From NCBI GenBank assembly GCA_016763095.1, contig JAESUK010000133.1, positions 1-5,302 on the forward strand: DNA of 5,302 nt. Reading direction: 5' to 3'. Source of the DNA: Alphaproteobacteria bacterium. Its GTDB lineage: Bacteria > Pseudomonadota > Alphaproteobacteria > Micavibrionales > Micavibrionaceae. A model generated the notes under the pieces. The model saw only the letters and a program-made list of their open reading frames with translations, searched no databases and was not told where the DNA came from. Shown here one piece after another: positions 1 through 5,302 of this stretch. The stretch's first letter is position 1. Every line of letters begins with the position of its first letter. The position numbers and the translations under genes were made by a program.

Positions 1-883
1 CCGCGCAGCGCCTTGAGGGCCTTTCGGAGGTCGGCAACCGTGGGGCTGCGCCCAAATACACCGCTGAAACCGACAAGCGTATTCTGGCCCAGCTTGATGC
101 GCCGCCGCCAACCGGATACGGGCGCTGGAGCGGGCCGCTGATCGCCGGAGCGCTGGGGGATGTTGATGTGCAATATGTCTGGCGCTTCCTACGGGCGCAG
201 AAGATCGACCTTTCCGGGCGCAAGTCCTGGTGCCAGAGCAATGACCCCGATTTTGCCGCCAAAGCGGCCGAGATTGTTGGGCTATACCTCGCCCCGCCGG
301 AGAACGCGCTGGTGCTGGCGGTGGATGAAAAGCCTTCGATCCAGGCACTGGAACGTGCGCAGGGGTACCTGAAACTGGCTAATGGACGGGCGCTCACCGG
401 CCAGTCGCACAACTACAAGCGCCACGGCACGACGACCCTGTTCGCCGCCTTTGATATTGCCACGGGCGTGGTCACGGGCCGCCAGTACAAACGCCGTCGC
501 CGCATCGAGTTCCTCGACTTCATGAACCGCATCGTTAAGGCCAACCAAGGTCGCGAAATCCATGTCATTCTGGACAATCTGAATACCCACAAGCCGAAAT
601 GCGACCGCTGGCTGGCCCGGCATAAGAACGTGCATTTCCACTTCACCCCAACGAGCGCTTCCTGGCTCAATCAGGTTGAAATCTGGTTTTCCATACTGGC
701 CGGAAAGGCGCTGCAGGGGGCTTCCTTCAATTCGCTTGATGCACTCAAGGACCACATCGACAGCTTTATCGAAAGCTACAACAAGACGGCCCGCCCTTTC
801 GTATGGACAAAATCCGAAGTCCACCAAAAACGCCTCAAACAACGGTTCTCGGATCAATGATTCTGGGTACTAGCCTTTTTGCC
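1..883 (+). mobile_element. IS630-family insertion sequence, 3' part (left end outside window)
   Basis: The transposase of this element enters from the left edge of the window, so only the right-hand part is present. The right terminus lies in the short stretch after the transposase stop at 860. IS630-family elements insert at TA, often within CTAG, and duplicate it; two CTAG tetramers occur here, at 870-873 and 883-886. I favour 883-886 as the junction because the minus-strand PHP/ATPase reading continues in a family-like way up to about 884 (…DFWLG). The left inverted repeat is not visible, so the terminal repeat cannot be defined and the exact end is uncertain by about 13 bases. Confidence 0.8.
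3..860 (+). CDS. IS630-family transposase (5' partial)
   Basis: DDE transposase that cuts and joins the ends of its own IS element. The frame is already open at base 3 and reads …EGLSEVGNRGAAPKYTAET, so the GTG at 168 is internal and the true start lies left of the window. About 285 residues are visible. The first ~60 visible residues are the end of the N-terminal helix-turn-helix region (PPPTGYGRWSGPLIA, then DVQYVWRFLRAQKIDL). The catalytic DDE triad is complete: Asp at codon 324-326 (LAVDEKPS), Asp at 573-575 (HVILDNLNTHK) and Glu at 678-680 (SWLNQVEIWF), the classic IS630 motifs. It stops at TGA 858-860. There is no frameshift in the visible part, so it could be functional. Minus-strand ORFs across it are shadows. 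Confidence 0.95.
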   Translation, partial: AQRLEGLSEVGNRGAAPKYTAETDKRILAQLDAPPPTGYGRWSGPLIAGALGDVDVQYVWRFLRAQKIDLSGRKSWCQSNDPDFAAKAAEIVGLYLAPPENALVLAVDEKPSIQALERAQGYLKLANGRALTGQSHNYKRHGTTTLFAAFDIATGVVTGRQYKRRRRIEFLDFMNRIVKANQGREIHVILDNLNTHKPKCDRWLARHKNVHFHFTPTSASWLNQVEIWFSILAGKALQGASFNSLDALKDHIDSFIESYNKTARPFVWTKSEVHQKRLKQRFSDQ

Positions 884-1563
884 TAGCCAAAAATCTCTTT
901 GCGCCGTGCTGCTCGCAAAGATCACGTGCGCAATTTCTCCATTTCTTTGCGTAAAGTTGCATCAGCGCCCTCACGGACTCCTGAAGTGCCATCGTTTTCA
1001 CCGCCTGCTATAGCGATAAGGATATTGCTCTGTGCCCAAGCGGATTTATCATATTCTTCACGCAGCTGCTCGAATCCGACTTTGAACTGCTCGGCGCCGT
1101 GCCGTAGAGCTGCCCCGTCGTCGACAATTTTAGGGTTTGCAGCTTTTCCGAGACTCTTCAGGTCGTCTAGAGTGCAGGAGAACATCTCTTCATGTGCGCG
1201 GAATGTTAGCGTTTTAAGAAAACGATGGGCTTTTGTGACGTGATCAGCATCATCGGGGCAAATGAGAAGATGAATATTCACCCAACGACCTTTGGTGGTG
1301 CCGACACCGAGGCGAAGTTCGATATTGGGAAATATCAGGTCAATCGCCGATAGGCGGCCAGCCTGCTTTTCTGCGACAACATGCTCATATGTTCCTGTCA
1401 AATAATAGTCTGTCACTGCAAGAGCGCGTATCGGCGGGTCAGACGACTCGAGAGCGGTTAAATAATCCTCCCACGCATTCTCGCCCTTGAACTGGTTGTT
1501 TAATAGAGTTCCTGGTGCATGAATGTGGGGTTCCCATCTGTGCCAGTGCGAGCCGCTATTCAA
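884..1563 (-). pseudogene. TrlF-type PHP-domain/ATPase gene, N-terminal fragment, frameshifted and IS-truncated
   Basis: This is the N-terminal PHP (polymerase and histidinol phosphatase) domain of a TrlF-like PHP/AAA-type ATPase, a family known to continue for several hundred residues more. It opens with GSHWHRWEPHIHAPGTLLN. The PHP metal-ligand pattern is visible: H13-x-H15, T51-D52 (followed by Tyr where His is more usual), E82 (PNIELRL) and H98 (VNIHLL). A GGENDGTSG segment follows at 187-195. The start is TTG at 1563, with AAGAGG only about 3 bases upstream; there is no better in-frame start. The frame hits TGA at 922-924. One base supplied near 926-930 would restore a family-like continuation (VIFASSTAQRDFWLG) down to about 881, where IS630 DNA begins. 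The ATPase part is therefore absent. The gene lies 19 bases after the Fic gene on the same strand. Family assignment is from memory of motifs; the lesions are read directly. Confidence 0.82.
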
Positions 1564-1582
1564 TACCTCTTGCTGTTACGCA

Positions 1583-3109
1583 TCACTCATGATCCATGCA
1601 TCCGTCGTTTTCAAATAGATCACGATAGGCGGCTTCAACACGATCAGTTTCAGCATCCTCCAGCATGGAAAACTCTTTCTCGCGAGCCCGGATCGAAAGT
1701 TGCCCTTTGTTCTGGTGCAGGAAGCGAAAGAGCAGATCGATCGTGCGCTCAGGCATATCAAACATTTCTTCAACTGTAGCGCGGAACTGGTCGTATCGAC
1801 GCAGAAAGTCCGTCTCGTATGGGAGGTCTACGTCGATGGTTTTTTGAACACAACTGTAAATAAATTCAACGTGAGGCGTGGCATCAAAAAAGCGGTAGAA
1901 ATCGCGCGTTTCATTCGTGACTTCAACATTGAAACTATCGGTTGGTTGCCATTTGATCAGCGGCAACAACCTTGCGGAGTAACTCTCGAGAACGTCTCGA
2001 TATTCATCAATCCGCTCCAGAATGGCCGATGAGATAGGAAAGACAACACCTGGGGGATTGAAGCCGCGTTGCGCCAGAACGTGGTGGAAGAGATATCGAT
2101 GCAGTCGACCATTTCCGTCTTCGAAGGGATGAATATAGACAAATCCAAATGCTAGGATACCCGCCGCGATAACAGGGTCTAACGATTGTGCTTGGGTGCG
2201 TACGAATGCGACCATTCCGCCGATTAAGGCGTCGATATCCTCATGGCGGGCGCTGATATGGTCGGGCAGGGGCATCCTGCTTTCACGATCATGAGAACCG
2301 ACAAAGCCACCTTCATGGCGAAACCCCAATTTGATGAATCGCTCGTCACCGATAACGATCTGCTGCAGTCGAAGCAGTTCATCCTGGTCGAGCTCGAGCT
2401 TCCCAGCCTCGCCAATGGCGCGGCCCCACCGCTGAATTCGATCTTGAGGCGGTCGCTCGCCTTCAATGGCGTAGCTTGACCGTGAATCTTTGAGGAGTAG
2501 AAAGGCCGCAGTTCGCGCTAAGAGATCACGGGGCACCTTGTCGACGATCTCTCGGGCTCTTGTAGCAAGATCCAGATCGCAAAATGCTTGGAGCTCGGCT
2601 GTCCGAAATACGAGTGGGCAAAAATCAGGGTTGCCTGGGAGGTTATTCTTTACGCGATGCCGCGACGAATTGATCCCCCCCGTTCCAAATTGCAAGCGAC
2701 TGTCAAGGACGGAAACATATCGTCCGCCACCTGTGTCCGGAAGATCGAGGAGTTCCCCCATCAGCCATTCATACAGAAACCAAATCCGACGGGCATAACT
2801 TCCGGTCGGCTCGTCGCGTGCCCAATCTGCGATGGGTACGGGGCCTGTTGCCAAAAACAGGCGCTTGAGCACGGCAAGATCGAGGCCTTCATATTTGAGC
2901 GCGAAGGTCAGATGACCCTTTAGGGATGCCTGTGGTTGATGGCGCGGCGTCATAATTAACCAGGCATCAGTATCGGTGACACGATGGCGTTCACCAGTGG
3001 CTGCGAGCTTGATCGGCACAGGAACTTCGAGACTATAGGCATTTATTAGAGCGCTATAGCCGGCTGGAATCGCGAGCTCCGGCAACCGTCTTTGGTGAAA
3101 AACGTTCAC
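1583..3109 (-). CDS. Fic-domain protein, predicted protein AMP-transferase
   Basis: Fic enzymes usually transfer AMP from ATP onto a hydroxyl side chain of a target protein, altering its activity. The 508-residue product has a complete Fic motif at 327-338 (HPFEDGNGRLHR), including the catalytic His327, the acidic residue and GNGR, so it should be active. Residues 212-217 (SYAIEG) fit the (S/T)xxxE(G/N) inhibitory-helix motif. Because it lies N-terminal to the Fic core, this is a class II (self-inhibiting) Fic protein, with Glu216 as the expected blocking residue. A glycine-rich flap segment (GGFVGSHDRESRMP, 267-280) fits the target-docking hairpin. Residues 1-200 form a large N-terminal region (RRIWFLYEWL near 108-116, RHRVKNNLPG near 150-159) of unknown role. 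The ~130 residues after the core look like a winged-helix/linker tail, but I cannot assign them. The start is GTG; the frame stays open upstream to 3160 without an ATG or GTG. The target protein cannot be predicted. It is the first gene of an operon with the PHP/ATPase gene. Confidence 0.93.
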   Translation of the reverse strand: MNVFHQRRLPELAIPAGYSALINAYSLEVPVPIKLAATGERHRVTDTDAWLIMTPRHQPQASLKGHLTFALKYEGLDLAVLKRLFLATGPVPIADWARDEPTGSYARRIWFLYEWLMGELLDLPDTGGGRYVSVLDSRLQFGTGGINSSRHRVKNNLPGNPDFCPLVFRTAELQAFCDLDLATRAREIVDKVPRDLLARTAAFLLLKDSRSSYAIEGERPPQDRIQRWGRAIGEAGKLELDQDELLRLQQIVIGDERFIKLGFRHEGGFVGSHDRESRMPLPDHISARHEDIDALIGGMVAFVRTQAQSLDPVIAAGILAFGFVYIHPFEDGNGRLHRYLFHHVLAQRGFNPPGVVFPISSAILERIDEYRDVLESYSARLLPLIKWQPTDSFNVEVTNETRDFYRFFDATPHVEFIYSCVQKTIDVDLPYETDFLRRYDQFRATVEEMFDMPERTIDLLFRFLHQNKGQLSIRAREKEFSMLEDAETDRVEAAYRDLFENDGCMDHE

Positions 3110-3357
3110 TGGCCCTGAAAAATGGATGTTTTCTGGCGGGTTGCTGATCTTTTGGTCCTTTCACGTGAAATTCGGTCCATGAGGCTTTGTGGGGTGAAAA
3201 GCGTACTTAACATGTGAAAATTGATTCTAAAAGGCACTATTTGCGAAAACAGTTACTTTGGCTGTGGCGGGTATAGATATCAGCAACTATCTAGGTACGT
3301 CCTAAAACGGGTGCCAAGACAGTTTTATTTCAAAACCTTGACAATGGACGCTGCCAA
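3110..3357. promoter_or_regulatory. Intergenic control region upstream of the Fic operon with palindrome and GTGAAA repeats
   Basis: There are 248 bases without a gene. They hold a perfect 12-bp palindrome, TTTCACGTGAAA, at 3159-3170. The hexamer GTGAAA occurs on the plus strand at 3095-3100 (inside the Fic start region), 3165-3170 (half of the palindrome), 3194-3199 and 3214-3219, the last two exactly 20 bases apart. On the minus strand a TAGAAT box (3224-3229) could be a -10 element for the Fic operon, but I see no convincing -35 at the right distance. The arrangement suggests repressor binding sites over the operon promoter. This is pattern-based inference; no regulator gene is in the window. 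Confidence 0.35.
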
Positions 3358-3630
3358 TTAGAATGGTGGAGGGCCATAGCTCGTATTGGCCTCAAACTCT
3401 GCTGCTGCCTTTGCCCACGCATTTTTAGTCCGAGCACGAAAAACAAACTCAGGTCCATCCAGAACTTCCAACTTGGTTGTAACGGTGCGTGAGCCAACCT
3501 TCATCCGCCGCCGACATTTTTCGACGACAGTGGTGGCCGTTTCCCTCTGCTCTGGAATGGTGCTGAACTCTGCACCTGCGTAAGCGCGCATTTTTTTGTC
3601 ATATCGAATGTAGCGAGGTAGCGACTTCAA
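3358..3630 (-). pseudogene. Unrecognised small ORF, probably the 3' remnant of a gene cut by the IS6 element
   Basis: A 90-codon minus-strand frame ending at TAA 3358-3360. It encodes a basic protein with KCRRRMKVGSRTVTTKLEV in the middle and GPEFVFRARTKNAWAKAAAEF near the end, finishing in GPPPF. I do not recognise the family. The first possible start, TTG at 3630, is exactly the last base before the IS6 inverted repeat. Upstream, the frame runs into the repeat and meets a stop there, so the original 5' end has probably been lost. The only internal ATG (3589-3591) has no Shine-Dalgarno sequence, just a run of A before it. It is oriented like the Fic gene and lies 248 bases upstream of it. 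It could still be a small intact gene starting at that ATG, but that is less likely. Confidence 0.45.
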
Positions 3631-3649
3631 GGTGTTGTCACGTTAACTG
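3631..3649 (+). repeat. Left terminal inverted repeat of the IS6-family element
   Basis: GGTGTTGTCACGTTAACTG, matched base for base as reverse complement at 4416-4434. Confidence 0.95.
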
Positions 3650-3691
3650 TCTCCATTTGCTCTACCTGGCTTTTCCCAATATGGATTTCGG

Positions 3692-4384
3692 ATGAGCACG
3701 CCATCGATCAGCTATAAACGTCACCGTTTTCCACCTGAAATCATCACCCACGCGGTCTGGCTGTATTGCCGGTTCAATCTCAGCTTTCGCGAGGTGGAAG
3801 AGATGTTTCTGGAACGCGGTATCGATGTTTCATACGAAACAATCCGTCGATGGGTTGCTAAATTCGGGCCCGCTATTGCGCGTGGATTGCGCCGCAGACA
3901 GTCTCAACCCGGCGATTTGGACGAAGTCGTTGTAAATATTAAGGGCCGTAAATTCTGGCTGTGGCGAGCGGTTGATCAGAATGGGATAGTTCTGGATGAA
4001 ATCTTGCAGACCCGACGCAACACGGCAGCAGCAAAACGTCTGCTCACTCGTTTGATGAAGAAGCACGGGCGGACCCCGAAACGCTTCATTACCGACAAAT
4101 TACGATCCTACGGCGCGGCTAGGCGAAAGATTGCGCCGAGCGTGGAACATCGGTCTCACAAAGGATTGAACAATCGCGCCGAAAACAGCCACCTGCCGTC
4201 CCGGAAGCGGGAAAGGGCGGTGCAAGGTTATCGATCGCCGGGTAGTTTGCAGCGGTTCGTGTCAATCCACTCCGCCATCCGAAATAGCTTCTCCGTTCCA
4301 GACCGCCGCCGCTCCGCATTAACAATTCGATACCACCGGCTGGAAGCGTTTGACGCTTGGAATGCCGTGGTCAGCATCGGTTGA
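3692..4384 (+). CDS. IS6-family transposase
   Basis: A 230-residue DDE transposase for the surrounding IS, close to the usual IS6 length. The N-terminus has the family start pattern (KRHRFPPEIITHAVWLYCRF, about 9-28). A helix-turn-helix follows (LSFREVEEMFLERGIDVSYETIRRW, about 30-54). The catalytic residues are Asp77 (DLDEVVV), Asp135 (RFITDKLRSYG) and Glu164 (NNRAENSHLPSR), with the typical WLWRAVD segment at 89-95. The ATG at 3692 is preceded by only a weak purine stretch; an ATG at 3681 opens a frame that stops after four codons. The frame is uninterrupted, and with intact repeats the element looks capable of transposition. It is the only gene here in the IS6 interior. Confidence 0.96.
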   Translation: MSTPSISYKRHRFPPEIITHAVWLYCRFNLSFREVEEMFLERGIDVSYETIRRWVAKFGPAIARGLRRRQSQPGDLDEVVVNIKGRKFWLWRAVDQNGIVLDEILQTRRNTAAAKRLLTRLMKKHGRTPKRFITDKLRSYGAARRKIAPSVEHRSHKGLNNRAENSHLPSRKRERAVQGYRSPGSLQRFVSIHSAIRNSFSVPDRRRSALTIRYHRLEAFDAWNAVVSIG

Positions 4385-4415
4385 ATATCAATATCTGAAC
4401 TTTTTCAGAGTAAGG

Positions 4416-4434
4416 CAGTTAACGTGACAACACC
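4416..4434 (-). repeat. Right terminal inverted repeat of the IS6-family element
   Basis: CAGTTAACGTGACAACACC on the plus strand, the exact reverse complement of 3631-3649. The last base of this repeat supplies part of codon 240 of the neighbouring IS5 transposase fusion. Confidence 0.95.
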
Positions 4435-5153
4435 CTTCCCAGCCATGCGAATGTACGCTCGACTACCCACCGCCGGGGTAAAACAACAAACCCACTCATA
4501 TCGTCGGTTCGTTTAATCACTTCGATTGTCCACTTGCCTTTGCCCTTCAAAGCGTTTTTCAGCTTATCACCAGCGTAGCCACCATCTGCAAACATGTGGC
4601 GCAGGAATGGATAAAACCGGCGGATAGATTGCAGAACAATTACAGCGCCATCACGGTCTTGAATATTGGCCTCATGCACCACCAGACCGACAAGAAAACC
4701 GTTAGTGTCTGTCACAATATGGCGTTTGCGTCCCTTGATCTTCTTGCCCGCATCATAGCCGCGCGGCCCACCGCTTTCCGTGGTTTTGACTGTCTGGCTG
4801 TCGATCACACCGGCACTCGGGCAAGGTTCTTTGTTCTCAAGCTCCCGACCCATCTGGACAAGAGCAAAGTTGATGCCTGACAACAATCCGCTCTCGCGCC
4901 AGTCGTAGAAATATCGCTGCACGGTCGATCGTGGCGGGAAATCTTTCGGCAACATGCGCCATTGAATGCCGCCTTGTGCCATGTACAAAATTGCATCAAA
5001 CAGCAAACGCATATCAGTGGTGCGTGGCCGACCGCCATGACGCGCCACCGGCAGAAACGGCTCAATGATTGCCCATTCCTCATCAGAACAATCACTTGGA
5101 TAACGGCTGTAAATGCGTTTATGCTCTGCTCGGGTGATATCAGTCCAGGCCAT
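4419..5153 (-). CDS. IS5-family transposase, C-terminus replaced by IS6 sequence
   Basis: A DDE transposase of 244 residues. The N-terminal DUF4096-like segment (RYPSDCSDEEWAIIEPFLP, about 17-35) is followed by the catalytic domain, with Asp118 (GVIDSQTVKTTE), Asp190 (MFADGGYAGDK) and Glu232 (RWVVERTFAWLG), so all three catalytic residues remain. Family members normally continue after FAWLGR with CRRLAKD-like residues and about 30-40 more. Here the last residues (VLSR) are encoded by the IS6 inverted repeat, so the C-terminal helices are lost and the enzyme is probably inactive. The ATG at 5151-5153 has a good ribosome binding site, GAAGGAG, ending 6 bases upstream. The missing tail is not found in any frame on the other side of the IS6 element. 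Confidence 0.92.
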   Translation of the reverse strand: MAWTDITRAEHKRIYSRYPSDCSDEEWAIIEPFLPVARHGGRPRTTDMRLLFDAILYMAQGGIQWRMLPKDFPPRSTVQRYFYDWRESGLLSGINFALVQMGRELENKEPCPSAGVIDSQTVKTTESGGPRGYDAGKKIKGRKRHIVTDTNGFLVGLVVHEANIQDRDGAVIVLQSIRRFYPFLRHMFADGGYAGDKLKNALKGKGKWTIEVIKRTDDMSGFVVLPRRWVVERTFAWLGRVLSR

Positions 5154-5232
5154 CGTGATCTCCTTCGAATCTTTGACAATCCGAATGAATCACAAACCAC
5201 TGATATCACTCAACTACTTTCGAAACAGGCTC
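4435..5232 (-). mobile_element. IS5-family element remnant, truncated by the IS6 insertion
   Basis: The transposase plus its leader form one element whose transposase-proximal (left) end reads GAGCCTGTTTCGAAAG on the minus strand, starting at 5232, which resembles IS5-family (IS427/IS1031-like) termini. The other end has been lost at the IS6 junction at 4434/4435. The outer boundary is inferred from the terminus-like sequence and from the change in sequence beyond it, because the partner inverted repeat is missing. Confidence 0.6.
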
Positions 5233-5302
5233 TAAGTGTCCAACCCGAAACTAATTGAATGATATCAGTCCTCTATGGTTCATTCGGATTGTCTAACGAT
5301 TC
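5167..5302. repeat. Imperfect inverted repeat of about 48 bp arms, from two facing IS leaders
   Basis: The arms 5167-5213 and 5255-5302 are reverse complements at 40 of 48 aligned columns with one single-base gap. Long exact blocks include GACAATCCGAATGAA and ACTGATATCA. Similarity continues more weakly inward to about 5222 and 5246. The right arm reaches the edge of the window and may extend further. The left arm is the untranslated leader of the IS5-family transposase, so the right arm is most simply the equivalent leader of a related element facing the other way. Confidence 0.8.
5236..5302 (+). mobile_element. Probable end of a second, related IS5-family element (continues beyond window)
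   Basis: From about 5236 the plus strand reads GTGTCCAACCCGAAACT and then the leader-like right arm. This parallels, with scattered differences, the minus-strand start of the first element (…CCTGTTTCGAAAGTAG). Two IS ends thus face each other almost back to back, separated by a few bases (TAA at 5233-5235 could be a target-site remnant). A plus-strand transposase should begin shortly after 5302. No coding sequence of it is visible, so this is an inference. Confidence 0.45.

Larger units (their letters stand above)
3631..4434 (+). mobile_element. Complete IS6-family insertion sequence (804 bp)
   Basis: Bounded by perfect 19-bp terminal inverted repeats: GGTGTTGTCACGTTAACTG at 3631-3649 and its exact reverse complement at 4416-4434. 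The single transposase gene fills the interior. Size and layout fit the IS6 family. The 8 bases outside each end (GACTTCAA on the left, CTTCCCAG on the right) do not match, so there is no 8-bp target duplication of the usual IS6 kind. This suggests the junctions come from an IS-mediated deletion, inversion or cointegrate event, or from recombination between copies. Confidence 0.95.

Noticed and set aside
282..857. A 191-codon open frame on the minus strand inside the IS630 transposase
   Set aside because: It is antisense to a well-supported transposase with all catalytic motifs and shows no family features of its own.
861..883. CTAG at 870-873 as the IS630/host junction
   Set aside because: The minus-strand PHP/ATPase reading remains family-like (FWLG) to about 881-884, which favours the CTAG at 883-886; the alternative cannot be fully excluded without the left end.
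2588..2923. Plus-strand open frames of about 100 codons across the Fic gene
   Set aside because: They lie opposite the Fic reading frame, have no recognisable motifs and are explained as antisense shadows.
3095..3219. GTGAAA copies as a CRISPR-like array
   Set aside because: The repeats are only 6 bases long, unevenly spaced and have no constant-length spacers.
3224..3252. Full sigma-70 type promoter for the Fic operon
   Set aside because: TAGAAT is a fair -10 candidate, but nothing close to TTGACA lies 16-18 bases upstream, so only the -10-like box is mentioned.
4394..4409. Possible terminator hairpin TCTGA…TCAGA at the end of the IS6 transposase
   Set aside because: The stem is only 5 bp and AT-rich, and no T-run follows the second arm; too weak to call.

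Overview
This looks like accessory DNA from an alphaproteobacterium, probably a Rhizobiales-type plasmid, genomic island or other IS-rich region. That assignment rests on the style of the three transposases (IS630, IS6 and IS5 families) and on general codon use; no housekeeping gene is present to confirm it. About half of the window is insertion-sequence DNA, and the rest is a two-gene cargo operon plus one gene remnant.

Layout: (1) 1-~883 is the end of an IS630-family element, whose transposase runs in from beyond the left edge and ends at 860. (2) ~884-1563, minus strand, is the N-terminal PHP domain of a TrlF-type PHP/ATPase gene. It is broken twice: one base is missing near 926-930, and the IS630 element cuts it off a few codons later. 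(3) 1583-3109, minus strand, is an intact 508-residue Fic protein with a canonical AMP-transferase motif and a class II style inhibitory motif. It lies 19 bases upstream of the PHP/ATPase gene. (4) 3110-3357 is non-coding and carries a perfect 12-bp palindrome and four direct GTGAAA copies, one of them inside the Fic start region; it is the likely control region. (5) 3358-3630, minus strand, is an unrecognised remnant ORF whose 5' end is the edge of an IS. (6) 3631-4434 is a complete 804-bp IS6-family element with perfect 19-bp inverted repeats and no target duplication. (7) 4435-~5232 is an IS5-family element whose transposase lost its C-terminus to the IS6 element. (8) ~5236-5302 appears to be the end of a second, related IS5-family element facing the opposite way.

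The biological core is the Fic + PHP/ATPase pair, transcribed together from right to left. A Fic enzyme transfers AMP (or another nucleotide moiety) to a target protein. A PHP domain is a metal-dependent phosphoesterase or nuclease fold, and in this family it is followed by a large ATPase region. The pairing resembles a host-conflict module (defence or toxin-like), but that role is inferred. In this copy the second gene is destroyed and the Fic gene is left intact and alone. The flanking ISs appear to have rearranged this locus more than once: the IS6 copy joins two pieces of DNA that do not belong together.
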